Positions 1 through 8,916 of a stretch of 64,000 bases of DNA are shown piece by piece. Numbering within the stretch: the stretch's first letter is position 1; every line of letters begins with the position of its first letter. Origin of the DNA: an uncultured Paracoccaceae bacterium (GTDB taxonomy: Bacteria > Pseudomonadota > Alphaproteobacteria > Rhodobacterales > Rhodobacteraceae). The position numbers were made by a program, and so were the translations under genes. Under the pieces are notes generated by a model. That model was not told where the DNA came from, searched no databases, and worked only from the letters and a program-made list of their open reading frames with translations. The DNA lies in assembly GCA_938002605.1 (NCBI GenBank), contig CALLAF010000006.1:90889-154888 (forward strand), in the 5' to 3' direction.

Positions 1-37
1 GCAGCGCATCTTCGCGGGTCATTTTTGTTCTAGCCAT
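1..37 (-). CDS. maeB: Probable NADP-dependent malic enzyme, N-terminal fragment
   Basis: Only the first 12 codons lie in the window, reading MARTKMTREDAL leftward off the edge. A G-rich ribosome-binding sequence sits just before the ATG. The TREDAL string resembles the start of MaeB-type malic enzymes (oxidative decarboxylation of malate to pyruvate), and a malic enzyme gene divergent from mutS is a layout I associate with Rhodobacteraceae. The call rests mainly on this context; with so few residues it could be another protein. Confidence 0.45.
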   Translation of the reverse strand, partial: MARTKMTREDAL

Positions 38-79
38 GGTATCCCCCAATTTAGTTCGACATTCATAACGGTTTCTCGA

Positions 80-100
80 ATGAACCCGCAACGGGTTCAT
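80..100. promoter_or_regulatory. 21-bp palindrome between maeB and mutS
   Basis: A perfect inverted repeat with 9-bp arms (ATGAACCCG / CGGGTTCAT) and a 3-nt centre lies in the 123-bp spacer between the two divergent genes. It could be an operator, since the short loop and position favour a dimeric repressor site, or a hairpin in the mutS leader. There is no clean T-tract after it, so a terminator is less likely. Confidence 0.4.
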
Positions 101-160
101 TTCGGGGTTTCGTCGCTAACATCGGCTCGGTAATGTCGCCTCGATGATGCGGGGGCATGA

Positions 161-2788
161 ATGAGCACCAATAAATCCAGCGTAACGCCCATGATGGCGC
201 AATTCCTAGAGATCAAGGCAGAGCATCCCGATGCCCTGCTGTTCTACAGAATGGGTGATTTTTACGAGATGTTCTTTGATGATGCGATTGCCGCAGCCGA
301 AGCCTTGGACATCGCATTAACCAAACGCGGCAAGCACAACGGCGAGGACATCCCGATGTGTGGCGTACCGCATCACGCCGCCGAAGGATATTTTTTGACG
401 CTCATCCGCAAAGGTTTCCGCGTCGCCGTTTGCGAACAAATGGAAAGCCCCGCCGAAGCCAAAAAGCGCGGCTATAAAGCCGTGGTCAAACGCGAGGTCG
501 TGCGCCTTGTTACCCCCGGCACATTGACCGAGGATTCACTGCTGGATGCACGGCGCCATAACTATCTTGCGGCCTATGCTGTGATACGTGATCAGCGCGC
601 GCTGGCATGGGTGGATATTTCTACCGGTGCATTTCACGTGATGCCTTGTAGCGGGGCGCAGCTAGGGCCTGAGCTTGCGCGTCTAACCCCGCGTGAAGTG
701 ATCGTGATTGACGGAAACGATACAGGTTGGGCTGAAATAGTCTCTGAAAATGGTGCAACTATCACCACCTTAGGGGCCGCTGCCTTTGACAGTACATCAG
801 GCGAAAAGCGGCTGTGTGGTCTGTATAAAGTTGGGTCATTAGACGCGTTTGGCGGTTTCTCACGCGTTGAAATTTCCGCCATGTCCGCGGTCGCAGAATA
901 TCTTGATATCACCCAGCGTGGGAACCTACCGTTGCTACGTCCGCCAATTCAAGAAGGGCAATCTGCTGCTATGCAGATTGACGCCGCAACCCGGCGCTCG
1001 CTTGAGCTTACTCAAGCGATGAATGGCGGCAAGCAAGGGTCGCTTTTGCACTGTATTGATCGGACCGTAACGGCTGGTGGCGCGCGCTTGCTAGAACGGC
1101 GTTTGTCATCGCCCGCTTGCGCCCTGCCCGCCATCCATGCCCGACAAGATTGCGTTGAATTTTTAACTAAAAATACACGACTGACCGCAGATATCCGTGA
1201 TCAATTGCGCAGCGTGCATGATCTTGATCGGGCGTTGTCGCGTTTGGCGCTTGATCGCGGCGGTCCGCGCGATATGGCCGCCATTCGAAACACATTGGGA
1301 CAGGCCGCAGCGCTATCCACACTTATGACCGATGATCTGCCTGCCATTCTATCCGAGGCTGGCCGAGATTTCACAGGTCACGACACGCTCTTGGAGCTGC
1401 TAGATGAGGCGTTGATCGCCGATCCCCCGCTATTGTCGCGCGACGGCGGGTTTATCGCACCCGGCTTTAACGACGAGCTTGATGAGGTGCGCAAGCTACG
1501 TGATGAAGGCCGATCAGTTATTGCCACGATGCAGGCGCAGTTTATTGAGCTTTCAGGCATCGCGTCATTGAAGATCAAACATAACAACGTGCTGGGTTAT
1601 TTCATTGAAACAACGGCAACCCATGCCGAAAAAATGCTTGCAGCCCCGCTGAACGAAACCTTCATTCATCGCCAAACCACCGCCAATCAGGTGCGGTTCA
1701 CAACCGTTGAACTATCAGAAATCGAAACGCGGATTCTAAACGCAGGCGGGCGGGCGCTTGAGATTGAAAAGAGACTCTATTTAAGCCTAACTCAGTCCAT
1801 TTTGGCTCAATCTGGACCGCTGGGCGCGCTTGCGCGGGCCTTAGCTGAATTTGATTTGGCGGCGTCGCTCGCGCATTTGGCTGTGGCTGAAAACTGGACC
1901 CGGCCCATTGTCGACGACAGCCGCGCGTTTGAGATCACGGGCGGGCGCCACCCTGTCGTAGAGGCGGCTTTGCAAAAATCGGGGCAGCCATTTATCGCAA
2001 ATGATTGTGGTCTGACTGACGCACCTATTTGGCTACTGACCGGGCCGAACATGGCGGGTAAATCGACCTTCCTGCGCCAAAATGCACTGCTTGCGATCCT
2101 TGCGCAGATGGGTGCATTTGTGCCCGCCGCAAAGGCGCATATAGGCACTGTTAGCCAGATTTTCAGCCGTGTCGGCGCATCAGATGATCTGGCGCGTGGC
2201 AGGTCCACATTCATGGTCGAAATGGTTGAAACCGCTGCGATCCTGAACCAAGCCGACGATCGCGCTTTGGTCATATTAGATGAAATTGGCCGCGGTACAG
2301 CCACTTATGACGGGCTTTCGATTGCTTGGGCCACATTAGAACATCTGCACGATGTGAACCGCTGTCGGGCTTTGTTTGCGACGCATTACCACGAAATGTC
2401 TGCCCTTTCGAACAAACTGGATGGCGTCGAGAACGCGACCGTGACCGTTAAGGAATGGGACGGCGATGTGATTTTTCTGCACGAGGTCAAACGCGGGACA
2501 GCTGATCGTAGCTACGGTGTACAGGTCGCGCGTCTTGCCGGGTTGCCATCCGCAGTGGTCGCGCGGGCCAAGGTCGTGTTGGAGGCGTTAGAACAGGGTG
2601 AACGCGAAGGCGGCACCGCGCAAAAAGCGTTAATCGACGATCTGCCACTGTTTTCGGCAACCCCTGCGCCTGCCCCCGTGCAAGCCAAAGAATCCGAGGT
2701 TGAGGCACGATTGAAAGACGTTCTTCCGGATGAGCTTACCCCCAAAGACGCGCTCGCGCTGATCTATGAGCTACGTGGAATGGTGTAG
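161..2788 (+). CDS. mutS: DNA mismatch repair protein MutS
   Basis: Recognises mismatches and small loops in newly replicated DNA and starts methyl- or nick-directed repair with MutL. The 875-aa protein has the full family layout: the mismatch-binding Phe-x-Glu pair (F34, E36) in the N-terminal domain, core and clamp domains, then the C-terminal ABC-type ATPase with Walker A GPNMAGKST (about 628-636) and Walker B ending in D707-E708, followed by the helix-turn-helix dimerisation region. The length is normal. The ATG at 161 follows a GGGGG ribosome-binding stretch. It is transcribed alone and abuts the convergent TPM gene with no gap between the two stop codons. Confidence 0.98.
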   Translation: MSTNKSSVTPMMAQFLEIKAEHPDALLFYRMGDFYEMFFDDAIAAAEALDIALTKRGKHNGEDIPMCGVPHHAAEGYFLTLIRKGFRVAVCEQMESPAEAKKRGYKAVVKREVVRLVTPGTLTEDSLLDARRHNYLAAYAVIRDQRALAWVDISTGAFHVMPCSGAQLGPELARLTPREVIVIDGNDTGWAEIVSENGATITTLGAAAFDSTSGEKRLCGLYKVGSLDAFGGFSRVEISAMSAVAEYLDITQRGNLPLLRPPIQEGQSAAMQIDAATRRSLELTQAMNGGKQGSLLHCIDRTVTAGGARLLERRLSSPACALPAIHARQDCVEFLTKNTRLTADIRDQLRSVHDLDRALSRLALDRGGPRDMAAIRNTLGQAAALSTLMTDDLPAILSEAGRDFTGHDTLLELLDEALIADPPLLSRDGGFIAPGFNDELDEVRKLRDEGRSVIATMQAQFIELSGIASLKIKHNNVLGYFIETTATHAEKMLAAPLNETFIHRQTTANQVRFTTVELSEIETRILNAGGRALEIEKRLYLSLTQSILAQSGPLGALARALAEFDLAASLAHLAVAENWTRPIVDDSRAFEITGGRHPVVEAALQKSGQPFIANDCGLTDAPIWLLTGPNMAGKSTFLRQNALLAILAQMGAFVPAAKAHIGTVSQIFSRVGASDDLARGRSTFMVEMVETAAILNQADDRALVILDEIGRGTATYDGLSIAWATLEHLHDVNRCRALFATHYHEMSALSNKLDGVENATVTVKEWDGDVIFLHEVKRGTADRSYGVQVARLAGLPSAVVARAKVVLEALEQGEREGGTAQKALIDDLPLFSATPAPAPVQAKESEVEARLKDVLPDELTPKDALALIYELRGMV

Positions 2789-3823
2789 CTACCAGCTACC
2801 ACTTGCGCCGCCCCCGCTGGACCGTCCACCACCGCGCGATCCGCTGCTACTAGACCGCGTTTTTTGCGGAATTGTCGAGATAACCGAATAGCCTGCATGG
2901 CAATGGCGACAATTATAGTAGGTTTCGCGCAATCCCGATGATGAATAAGTCGCGTGGCGGATGACGTGGCTTTTGCCCGTTACCGTATTGTAGCCGCATT
3001 CGCGACAGGCACCGAATTTGGTAAAAAACGCCTTATAGGATTCGATTTCGATATGGTCGCATTTGGTGCAGAACCAAACGTCATGATCAACGCTTGCAAG
3101 ATGTTCTTCTGCGATTTGGCCGGAAGAAAGCTGTTCGTCTTCGGTTTCTTCAAGGTATTTTCGCAATCGCGAGCCATCAACAGGGCAGTTGCGCGGTGCA
3201 TTCCGACGCAAACGGCGATAAAATTTCCGGCCAAGGTTTACCGCTAGAATTAGGATAGAAACGACGCCAGCAATGACAAATACGATGAACGCTCTGGCTT
3301 TTTCACCAACTTTTTCCACGAAAGACTGTGGTTCAATGTTTCCCGTGACATGGGCGATTACCGCGTCGACCCCGGCTGCAATGCCATCAGCATAGGCATC
3401 ACGCTTGAACTGCGGAACAATTACATCGTCTATAATGCGCTGTATTGGCGCGTTTAACGTACTGCCATAACCTGCACCGACCTCAATGCGCAGTTCGCGA
3501 TCAAAGCGGGAAACCAGCAGCAACAAGCCATCATTGCGGTCGGCGTCGCCAATACCCCAAGCGTTGAAAAGCCCCGTTGCGAAAGGCTCAATCGCGCCGC
3601 TATGGCCATAATCGGACATCGTGTTGATTGTCAGAACCGTGAATTCGACACCGTCATCGGCGCGAAACCTGCGCAGGTGGTTACGTAGTTGGGATTCTTG
3701 GGCATGATCCAGCAGATCGGCGTAGTCGTTTACATATAGATCTTGGTCTTCCGGGTAGATCTGCGCAATCGCCGGGCCAATACAAAAAAGCAGGGCAAAC
3801 AGCCCTGCTTTGATGCGATTTAT
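2789..3823 (-). CDS. TPM-domain (DUF477) membrane-anchored protein, non-canonical or lost start
   Basis: Family members are exported proteins with a periplasmic TPM domain, some implicated in photosystem or membrane-protein maintenance; the role here is unknown. Reading back from the TPM core gives a convincing signal peptide (NRIKAGLFALLFC...AIA-Q) followed by the usual YVNDYADLLD start of the mature domain. A membrane helix follows at about residues 200-220, then a cysteine-rich zinc-ribbon-like stretch (CPVDG, CTKCD, CRECG, CRHCH) and a Gly/Ser-rich tail. No ATG, GTG or TTG exists in frame between the upstream stop and residue 70; the codon where Met is expected is ATA (3821-3823), 2 nt after the grpE stop. 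The first ATG (3617-3619) would delete the signal peptide and part of the domain. Either an ATA/ATC start is used or the gene has lost its start codon. Confidence 0.75.
   Translation of the reverse strand: MNRIKAGLFALLFCIGPAIAQIYPEDQDLYVNDYADLLDHAQESQLRNHLRRFRADDGVEFTVLTINTMSDYGHSGAIEPFATGLFNAWGIGDADRNDGLLLLVSRFDRELRIEVGAGYGSTLNAPIQRIIDDVIVPQFKRDAYADGIAAGVDAVIAHVTGNIEPQSFVEKVGEKARAFIVFVIAGVVSILILAVNLGRKFYRRLRRNAPRNCPVDGSRLRKYLEETEDEQLSSGQIAEEHLASVDHDVWFCTKCDHIEIESYKAFFTKFGACRECGYNTVTGKSHVIRHATYSSSGLRETYYNCRHCHAGYSVISTIPQKTRSSSSGSRGGGRSSGGGASGSW
3784..3811 (-). terminator. grpE intrinsic terminator, inside the TPM signal-peptide codons
   Basis: On the minus strand a perfect 10-bp stem (AAAGCAGGGC / GCCCTGCTTT) with a TGTTT loop runs into six T residues, about 15 nt after the grpE stop codon. 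The same bases encode the hydrophobic core of the TPM signal peptide, so the structure is both terminator and coding sequence. It should limit expression of the downstream TPM gene from the hrcA-grpE transcript. Confidence 0.85.
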
Positions 3824-3825
3824 GA

Positions 3826-4377
3826 TTAAGCAGGTGTCGATGACACGCCAACTTGTGCAGCGCGTAGCAAACGATCGTGCAGCATAAAGCCCTCAGCGAC
3901 GACCTGAATGATGTCGCCAGCTTTGGTGCCCGGTAGTGGTGCCTCGAACATCGCTTGGTGGATTTTTGGGTCGAATTTATCGCCAACTTCGGGAACGATG
4001 GGATCAATCCCGTGTTTCTTAAAGACGCTAATCAATTCGCGCATCGTCAATTCAACACCTTCAAGCAAGGCTGCGTTCGTTTCCTTGTCTGCATCCTCGG
4101 ACGACTGCAAAGCACGGCGCATGTTATCGTAGACGGGCAACATATCGCGGGCCAGTTTTGACCCACCATAGTTTTCAGCCTCGCGGCGATCACGATCAGA
4201 GCGTTTGCGCATGTTTTCAGCGTCCGCCAAGGCACGCATAAACTTGTCTTTGAATTCGTCACGCTCTGCACGTAGCGCTTCAATTTCTTCGAAACCAGCT
4301 TCCGCAGCAAGCTCCATTTCATCGCCTTCAGCCGCGAGTTCATCAAGACTTTGCAGTTGCTCTTCGTTGTCAGCCAT
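3826..4377 (-). CDS. grpE: Nucleotide exchange factor GrpE
   Basis: Releases ADP from DnaK in the DnaK-DnaJ-GrpE chaperone cycle. The 183-aa product has the long charged N-terminal coiled coil and the C-terminal beta domain (HQAMFEAP, AEGFMLHDRLLRAAQVGV) typical of GrpE. I use the ATG at 4375-4377, preceded by AAGGA at good spacing, and not the TTG one codon earlier. The gene is 12 nt downstream of hrcA and probably cotranscribed with it; an intrinsic terminator follows directly. Confidence 0.97.
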   Translation of the reverse strand: MADNEEQLQSLDELAAEGDEMELAAEAGFEEIEALRAERDEFKDKFMRALADAENMRKRSDRDRREAENYGGSKLARDMLPVYDNMRRALQSSEDADKETNAALLEGVELTMRELISVFKKHGIDPIVPEVGDKFDPKIHQAMFEAPLPGTKAGDIIQVVAEGFMLHDRLLRAAQVGVSSTPA

Positions 4378-4389
4378 CAATTTTTTCCT

Positions 4390-5454
4390 TTAGGAGCGGT
4401 CAGCGACAAGTTTGCCGATCCGCTGTGCGGTATAGTTCACAATTGGGACGATACGCCCATAGTTCAGGCGGGTCGGACCAATGACGCCCACGGCGCCAAT
4501 TATCTTACGGTCGGCGTTCATATAAGGTGAAACGACCAAAGAGGAACCCGAAAGTGAGAACAATTTGTTCTCAGAGCCAATAAAAATGCGTACACCGTCG
4601 CCATCTTCGGCCAAATCGAGGAATTGCGCGATATCGCGCTTGCGTTCAAGGTCATCAAACAAGGTTCGAATCCGGGCAAGGTCGGCTTCGTTTTCACCAT
4701 CGGCAAGCAGGTTCCCGCGGCCGCGCACGATAAGACGCTCGCTTTGCTCACCTTCATTTTCCCAAAGCGCATAGCCATTTTCGACCAGATCAGCGGCAAG
4801 GCTATCGATTTCCTGACGGCGCGCCGCAATTTCCCGCGAGATTACATTGCCTAACTCGGATAGCGTGTGCCCTTCGGCAATCGCATTCAGGAAATTTGCG
4901 GCTTCGCGCATGGAAGACGGGGTTTGGCCAGCGGGTGGCGTGAAAATCCGGTTTTCTACATGGCCATCGGCAAACACCAACACCACAAGCGCGCGTTCAC
5001 GTGACAGCGAAACAAAATCAATATGTTTGATTGCCGCTTCATGTTTTGGCGTCAAAACAAGGCTGGCCCCGTGGGTCACACCCGAAAGCGCCTGCCCCAC
5101 CTGATCCAACACAGACGCCACGTCATTGTCATTTCCACCTAAAGTCCGGTCAATGGTTTGGCGGTCTTTACCATCCAAATCGCCAACCTCAAGTAGGCCA
5201 TCAACGAACATCCGCAGCCCTAGCTGCGTCGGAATCCGGCCCGCACTAACATGGGGGCTATCAAGTAAACCAAGGTATTCAAGATCTTGCATCACATTTC
5301 GGATCGTTGCTGCGCTTACTTTTTCAGTGAAATCACGGGTCAACGTGCGCGAGCCAACCGGGTCACCGCTTTCGAGGTATCCTTCGACCACACGGCGGAA
5401 TACCTCGCGGGATCGGTCGTTCATATCGGCAATGTTAGGCGTTTGGTCAGACAT
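4390..5454 (-). CDS. hrcA: Heat-inducible transcription repressor HrcA
   Basis: Represses groESL- and dnaK-type operons by binding CIRCE operators, with its folding assisted by GroEL. The N-terminal winged helix (SREVFRRVVEGYLESGDPVGSR) is followed by the GAF-like HrcA domain ending in a conserved IGPTRLNYGRIVPIV segment. The start chosen is the ATG at 5454 (MSDQTPN), which follows GAGG; an upstream GTG would add 12 unlikely residues. It forms an operon with grpE and diverges from rph across a 115-bp spacer. I see no CIRCE inverted repeat near this gene, so its targets lie elsewhere. Confidence 0.96.
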   Translation of the reverse strand: MSDQTPNIADMNDRSREVFRRVVEGYLESGDPVGSRTLTRDFTEKVSAATIRNVMQDLEYLGLLDSPHVSAGRIPTQLGLRMFVDGLLEVGDLDGKDRQTIDRTLGGNDNDVASVLDQVGQALSGVTHGASLVLTPKHEAAIKHIDFVSLSRERALVVLVFADGHVENRIFTPPAGQTPSSMREAANFLNAIAEGHTLSELGNVISREIAARRQEIDSLAADLVENGYALWENEGEQSERLIVRGRGNLLADGENEADLARIRTLFDDLERKRDIAQFLDLAEDGDGVRIFIGSENKLFSLSGSSLVVSPYMNADRKIIGAVGVIGPTRLNYGRIVPIVNYTAQRIGKLVADRS

Positions 5455-5569
5455 CTGATCCTCGGGTGAAGGCAGCGCAATTAAAACCAACTCTGCCTCG
5501 GCGTCAATCGGGGTTGGATTTCACATGTGGGCAGCGTATCCCAATCAAGAAATCAAAAGGAGTAACCCG

Positions 5570-6277
5570 ATGCGCCCATCTGGACGTCAAACGAACGAAA
5601 TGCGTGAAATTTCCATCGAAACTGATGTAACCATGCATGCGGAAGGCTCTTGTTTGATCAAATGCGGTAACACACATGTTTTATGCACCGCGACAATTGA
5701 TGCCCGCGTGCCGCCGTTTTTGAAGAATTCCGGACTGGGCTGGGTCACTGCCGAATACGGGATGCTCCCGCGCGCAACCAACACGCGGATACGCCGCGAG
5801 GCTAAGAACGGTCAATCGGGCCGTACCCAAGAAATTCAAAGGCTTATTGGGCGGTCTCTGCGTGCTGGGGTTGATCGCGTGGCTTTGGGCGAACGTCAAA
5901 TCATCGTCGATTGCGATGTCATTCAAGCAGATGGAGGGACACGTTGTGCGTCGATCACTGGTGGTTGGGTTGCGTTGAAATTGGCCGTGCAAAAGCTGAT
6001 GAAAGCCGGTGATGTGATTTCTGATCCGCTGGTTGATCCGGTCGCCGCGATTTCTTGCGGTATTTATGCCGGACAAGAGGTGCTTGATCTTGATTACCCC
6101 GAAGATAGCGAAGCAGGCGTCGATGGAAACTTTGTTATGACAGGCGGAAAACTGGTCGAAGTACAAATGTCAGCCGAAGGTTCTACCTATTCACGTGCAC
6201 AAATGGATGCGCTTTTGGATCTTGCTGAAAAGGGCGTGTCAGAATTGACCGCCGCGCAATTGGCCGCGGTCAGCTGA
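5570..6277 (+). CDS. rph: Ribonuclease PH
   Basis: Phosphorolytic 3'-5' exoribonuclease that trims tRNA 3' ends. The 235-aa protein starts [14 protein letters not shown] and carries the family's phosphate-binding and active-site segments ([56 protein letters not shown]). The ATG at 5570 follows AAGGAG; the open frame begins 15 codons earlier without such a site. Its TGA overlaps the rdgB ATG by one base, giving a translationally coupled rph-rdgB-hemW operon. Confidence 0.97.
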   Translation: MRPSGRQTNEMREISIETDVTMHAEGSCLIKCGNTHVLCTATIDARVPPFLKNSGLGWVTAEYGMLPRATNTRIRREAKNGQSGRTQEIQRLIGRSLRAGVDRVALGERQIIVDCDVIQADGGTRCASITGGWVALKLAVQKLMKAGDVISDPLVDPVAAISCGIYAGQEVLDLDYPEDSEAGVDGNFVMTGGKLVEVQMSAEGSTYSRAQMDALLDLAEKGVSELTAAQLAAVS

Positions 6278-6885
6278 TGCGCAAATTTAGTGAAAAAGAA
6301 CTGGTCATAGCGACCCATAACAAAGGGAAGCTGGAAGAGATTGCTGATCTTTTGCAGCCCTATGGTATATCGCTGACATCAAACGATGATCACGGACTTC
6401 CTGAACCCGATGAAACAGAAACGACATTTGTAGGCAACGCACGAATTAAGGCACATGCTGCCGCCAAAGCAACAGGTTTACCTGCGCTTGCGGATGACAG
6501 TGGCATCGAGATCGACGGGCTAAATGGGGCTCCAGGTGTTTATACCGCTGACTGGGCTGAAACCCCCAATGGTCGCGATTTTGTTATGGCAATGGAGCGA
6601 AGTTGGGCAGAGTTAGAGTCTGTTTCAGCGCCTTATCCACGCACCGCGCGGTTTTGCTGTACGTTGGTTCTGGCATGGCCTGACGGGCATGATGAGGTGT
6701 TTCCGGGTGTGATGCCAGGGCAAATTGTCTGGCCAATGCGCGGCGATCAAGGGCATGGATATGATCCAATTTTCCAACCAGATGGATACGACATTACATT
6801 TGGTGAAATGGATCGTTGGGAAAAAAACAAGATTAGCCACCGCGCCGACGCGTTCCAAAAACTGATCGCGGGTTGCTTTGCGTGA
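6277..6885 (+). CDS. rdgB: dITP/XTP pyrophosphatase (RdgB/HAM1)
   Basis: Hydrolyses non-canonical purine triphosphates (dITP, XTP) to monophosphates, keeping deaminated purines out of DNA. The 202-aa sequence shows the HAM1 signatures: ATHNKGKLEEI at the N-terminus for substrate binding, LADDSGIEIDGLNGAPGVY with catalytic Asp residues in the middle, and SHRADAFQKL near the C-terminus. It overlaps rph by 1 nt and hemW by 8 nt, so the three are one transcription unit. Confidence 0.96.
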   Translation: MRKFSEKELVIATHNKGKLEEIADLLQPYGISLTSNDDHGLPEPDETETTFVGNARIKAHAAAKATGLPALADDSGIEIDGLNGAPGVYTADWAETPNGRDFVMAMERSWAELESVSAPYPRTARFCCTLVLAWPDGHDEVFPGVMPGQIVWPMRGDQGHGYDPIFQPDGYDITFGEMDRWEKNKISHRADAFQKLIAGCFA

Positions 6886-8029
6886 AGATTGGGAACATGG
6901 CGGCTTTGGGCTTTATATCCATTGGCCCTTTTGTCAGGCGAAATGCCCTTATTGCGATTTCAATAGCCATGTCGTCGCGCAAATCGATCAGAAGGCATGG
7001 TGTAATGCCTACCTGAGCGAGATTGATCGAGTCGGTGCCGAGACCCAAGGACGCGTGTTGAAATCCGTGTTTTTTGGTGGCGGCACACCTAGCATGATGG
7101 ACCCCGATCTTGTCGACGCAATCCTGACGAAGGTGCGCGCGACATGGTCACTGGCCAATGATATTGAAATCACTCTTGAAGCAAACCCAACCTCGGTCGA
7201 GGCCGGTCGCTTTGTCGGGTATCGTGATGCGGGTGTTAACCGTGTTTCGATGGGAATTCAGGCGCTAAACGACACAGATTTGCGTGCCTTAGGGCGCCTT
7301 CACACCGCCCAGGAGGCGCTGACGGCCTTCAGCACGGCCAGAGAGACGTTTGATCGGGTCAGTTTTGACCTGATTTATGCCCGTCAGGGACAAAATCTGG
7401 CGGATTGGCGGGCAGAATTAACCCAAGCATTGGGTTTGGCGATCGATCACCTATCGCTTTACCAGTTGACAATCGAAGACGGCACGGCCTTTGGCGATCG
7501 TTACGCCGCCGGGAAACTACGCGGATTACCCAATGACGACGTGGCGGCGGATATGTATGCGTTGACGCAAGACGTATGCGCCGCCGCCAATTTTGAAAGC
7601 TACGAAGTTTCCAACCATGCCCGCCCCGGATATGAAAGCATCCACAATCAAATCTATTGGCGCTATGGCGATTATGCCGGAATTGGTCCCGGCGCGCATG
7701 GACGGTTAACGCTTGGCGGGGACCGATACGCGACAGAGGCACCGCTCGCACCAATGCAATGGTTGGCACAGGTCGGTAAGACAGGAATTGGCGATAGTTT
7801 GCGCAGCAAGTTATCTGCGGAGGATCAGCGGTCAGAGTTGTTGCTTATGGGGATGCGGTTACGCGAAGGTGTGTTGATCAAACGAATTGAGATTACAGAG
7901 AAAATTGAAAAAAATATCAATAGCTTAAATGATTTAGGTATGGTGAAATCACGTGGCGATCGCCTCGTCTTAACGGGACAAGGCCGCCCTATCCTTAACG
8001 CTGTCCTGCGTGAACTTCTTGCGGATTAA
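6878..8029 (+). CDS. hemW: HemW, radical-SAM haem chaperone
   Basis: HemW (formerly called oxygen-independent coproporphyrinogen oxidase-like) binds haem and an iron-sulfur cluster and is thought to insert haem into respiratory enzymes. The 383-aa protein has the radical-SAM CxxxCxxC motif at C19, C23, C26, then FFGGGTPS and the EANPTS strand. The best start is a TTG at 6878, inside the end of rdgB; no in-frame ATG or GTG gives the family N-terminus. Its stop overlaps the convergent parB stop by 3 nt. Confidence 0.93.
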   Translation: MREDWEHGGFGLYIHWPFCQAKCPYCDFNSHVVAQIDQKAWCNAYLSEIDRVGAETQGRVLKSVFFGGGTPSMMDPDLVDAILTKVRATWSLANDIEITLEANPTSVEAGRFVGYRDAGVNRVSMGIQALNDTDLRALGRLHTAQEALTAFSTARETFDRVSFDLIYARQGQNLADWRAELTQALGLAIDHLSLYQLTIEDGTAFGDRYAAGKLRGLPNDDVAADMYALTQDVCAAANFESYEVSNHARPGYESIHNQIYWRYGDYAGIGPGAHGRLTLGGDRYATEAPLAPMQWLAQVGKTGIGDSLRSKLSAEDQRSELLLMGMRLREGVLIKRIEITEKIEKNINSLNDLGMVKSRGDRLVLTGQGRPILNAVLRELLAD

Positions 8030-8913
8030 CCGCCCGATAACGCGCGCAAAAGATCATCAAGCTGGTCGAGCGATTTGTAGCTAACCGCAAGTTTACCACC
8101 CTCTTCGCCGGGCTTATGATCGATCGTAACTTTCATCCCCAATGCGGCGGTAAGCTCATTTTCAATTTGCACTGTATCCGCATCTTTTGCGACGGGCGCA
8201 CCAGAAACCGAACGCCGTTTGACCGCTGGACCCTGCTTGACCAATTTTTCGGTTTCGCGCACTGAGAGATTACGCTGAATCACTTCGCGCGCTATTTCTT
8301 TTGCGCGCTCATTCCCTACCAACGCACGCGCATGACCTGCGGATAATTGACCTTTCACAAGATAGGTTTGAACTTCGTCTGGCAAATTCAAGAGACGCAA
8401 AAGGTTGGCAATATGGCTGCGGCTTTTACCTAAGGCAGTCGCAAGCTGTTCTTGCGTATGTCCAAAGCGATCCATCAATTGACGATACCCGGCCGCCTCA
8501 TCCACGGCATTCAGATCGTCGCGTTGAATATTTTCAATAATTGCAACTTCGAGAACTTCGGTATCCGTATATTCACGCAAAAGAACGGGAATTTCGTGCA
8601 GTTTTGCCATCTGCGCAGCGCGCCAGCGGCGCTCACCCGCGACAATTTCATAAGTGCTGGGATTATTGGGCGATACACGTACAATAAGCGGCTGAATAAT
8701 GCCTTTTTCGGCAATCGACGCAGCTAGATCGTTAAGCGCTTCATCCCGGAATGTGCGGCGCGGCTGATCGGGATTGGGGACAATATGTTCAACCGGCACA
8801 AGTAGATCCGGGCGACGCGGGCTATCAATTGAGGTATCATCCTGCCCGACATCAGACATCAGAGCTGACAGGCCACGCCCTAAACCACGTGATTTCTTTG
8901 CATTTCCTGCCAT
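8026..8913 (-). CDS. parB: Chromosome partitioning protein ParB
   Basis: Binds parS and spreads as a CTP-dependent clamp, loading SMC and guiding origin segregation with ParA. The 295-aa protein has the N-terminal ParB/Srx domain with GERRWRAAQ (the CTP-binding arginine region), the central helix-turn-helix (TQEQLATALGKSRSHIANLLRLL) and a C-terminal dimerisation segment. It lies 3 nt downstream of parA in the standard parAB order. Two matching parS sites lie 1.4 and 3.3 kb away in rsmG and mnmG. Confidence 0.97.
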   Translation of the reverse strand: MAGNAKKSRGLGRGLSALMSDVGQDDTSIDSPRRPDLLVPVEHIVPNPDQPRRTFRDEALNDLAASIAEKGIIQPLIVRVSPNNPSTYEIVAGERRWRAAQMAKLHEIPVLLREYTDTEVLEVAIIENIQRDDLNAVDEAAGYRQLMDRFGHTQEQLATALGKSRSHIANLLRLLNLPDEVQTYLVKGQLSAGHARALVGNERAKEIAREVIQRNLSVRETEKLVKQGPAVKRRSVSGAPVAKDADTVQIENELTAALGMKVTIDHKPGEEGGKLAVSYKSLDQLDDLLRALSGG

Positions 8914-8916
8914 GAT

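Noticed and set aside
4390..5569. CIRCE operator near hrcA
   Set aside because: No TTAGCACTC-N9-GAGTGCTAA-like repeat was seen in the hrcA-rph gap or before grpE.
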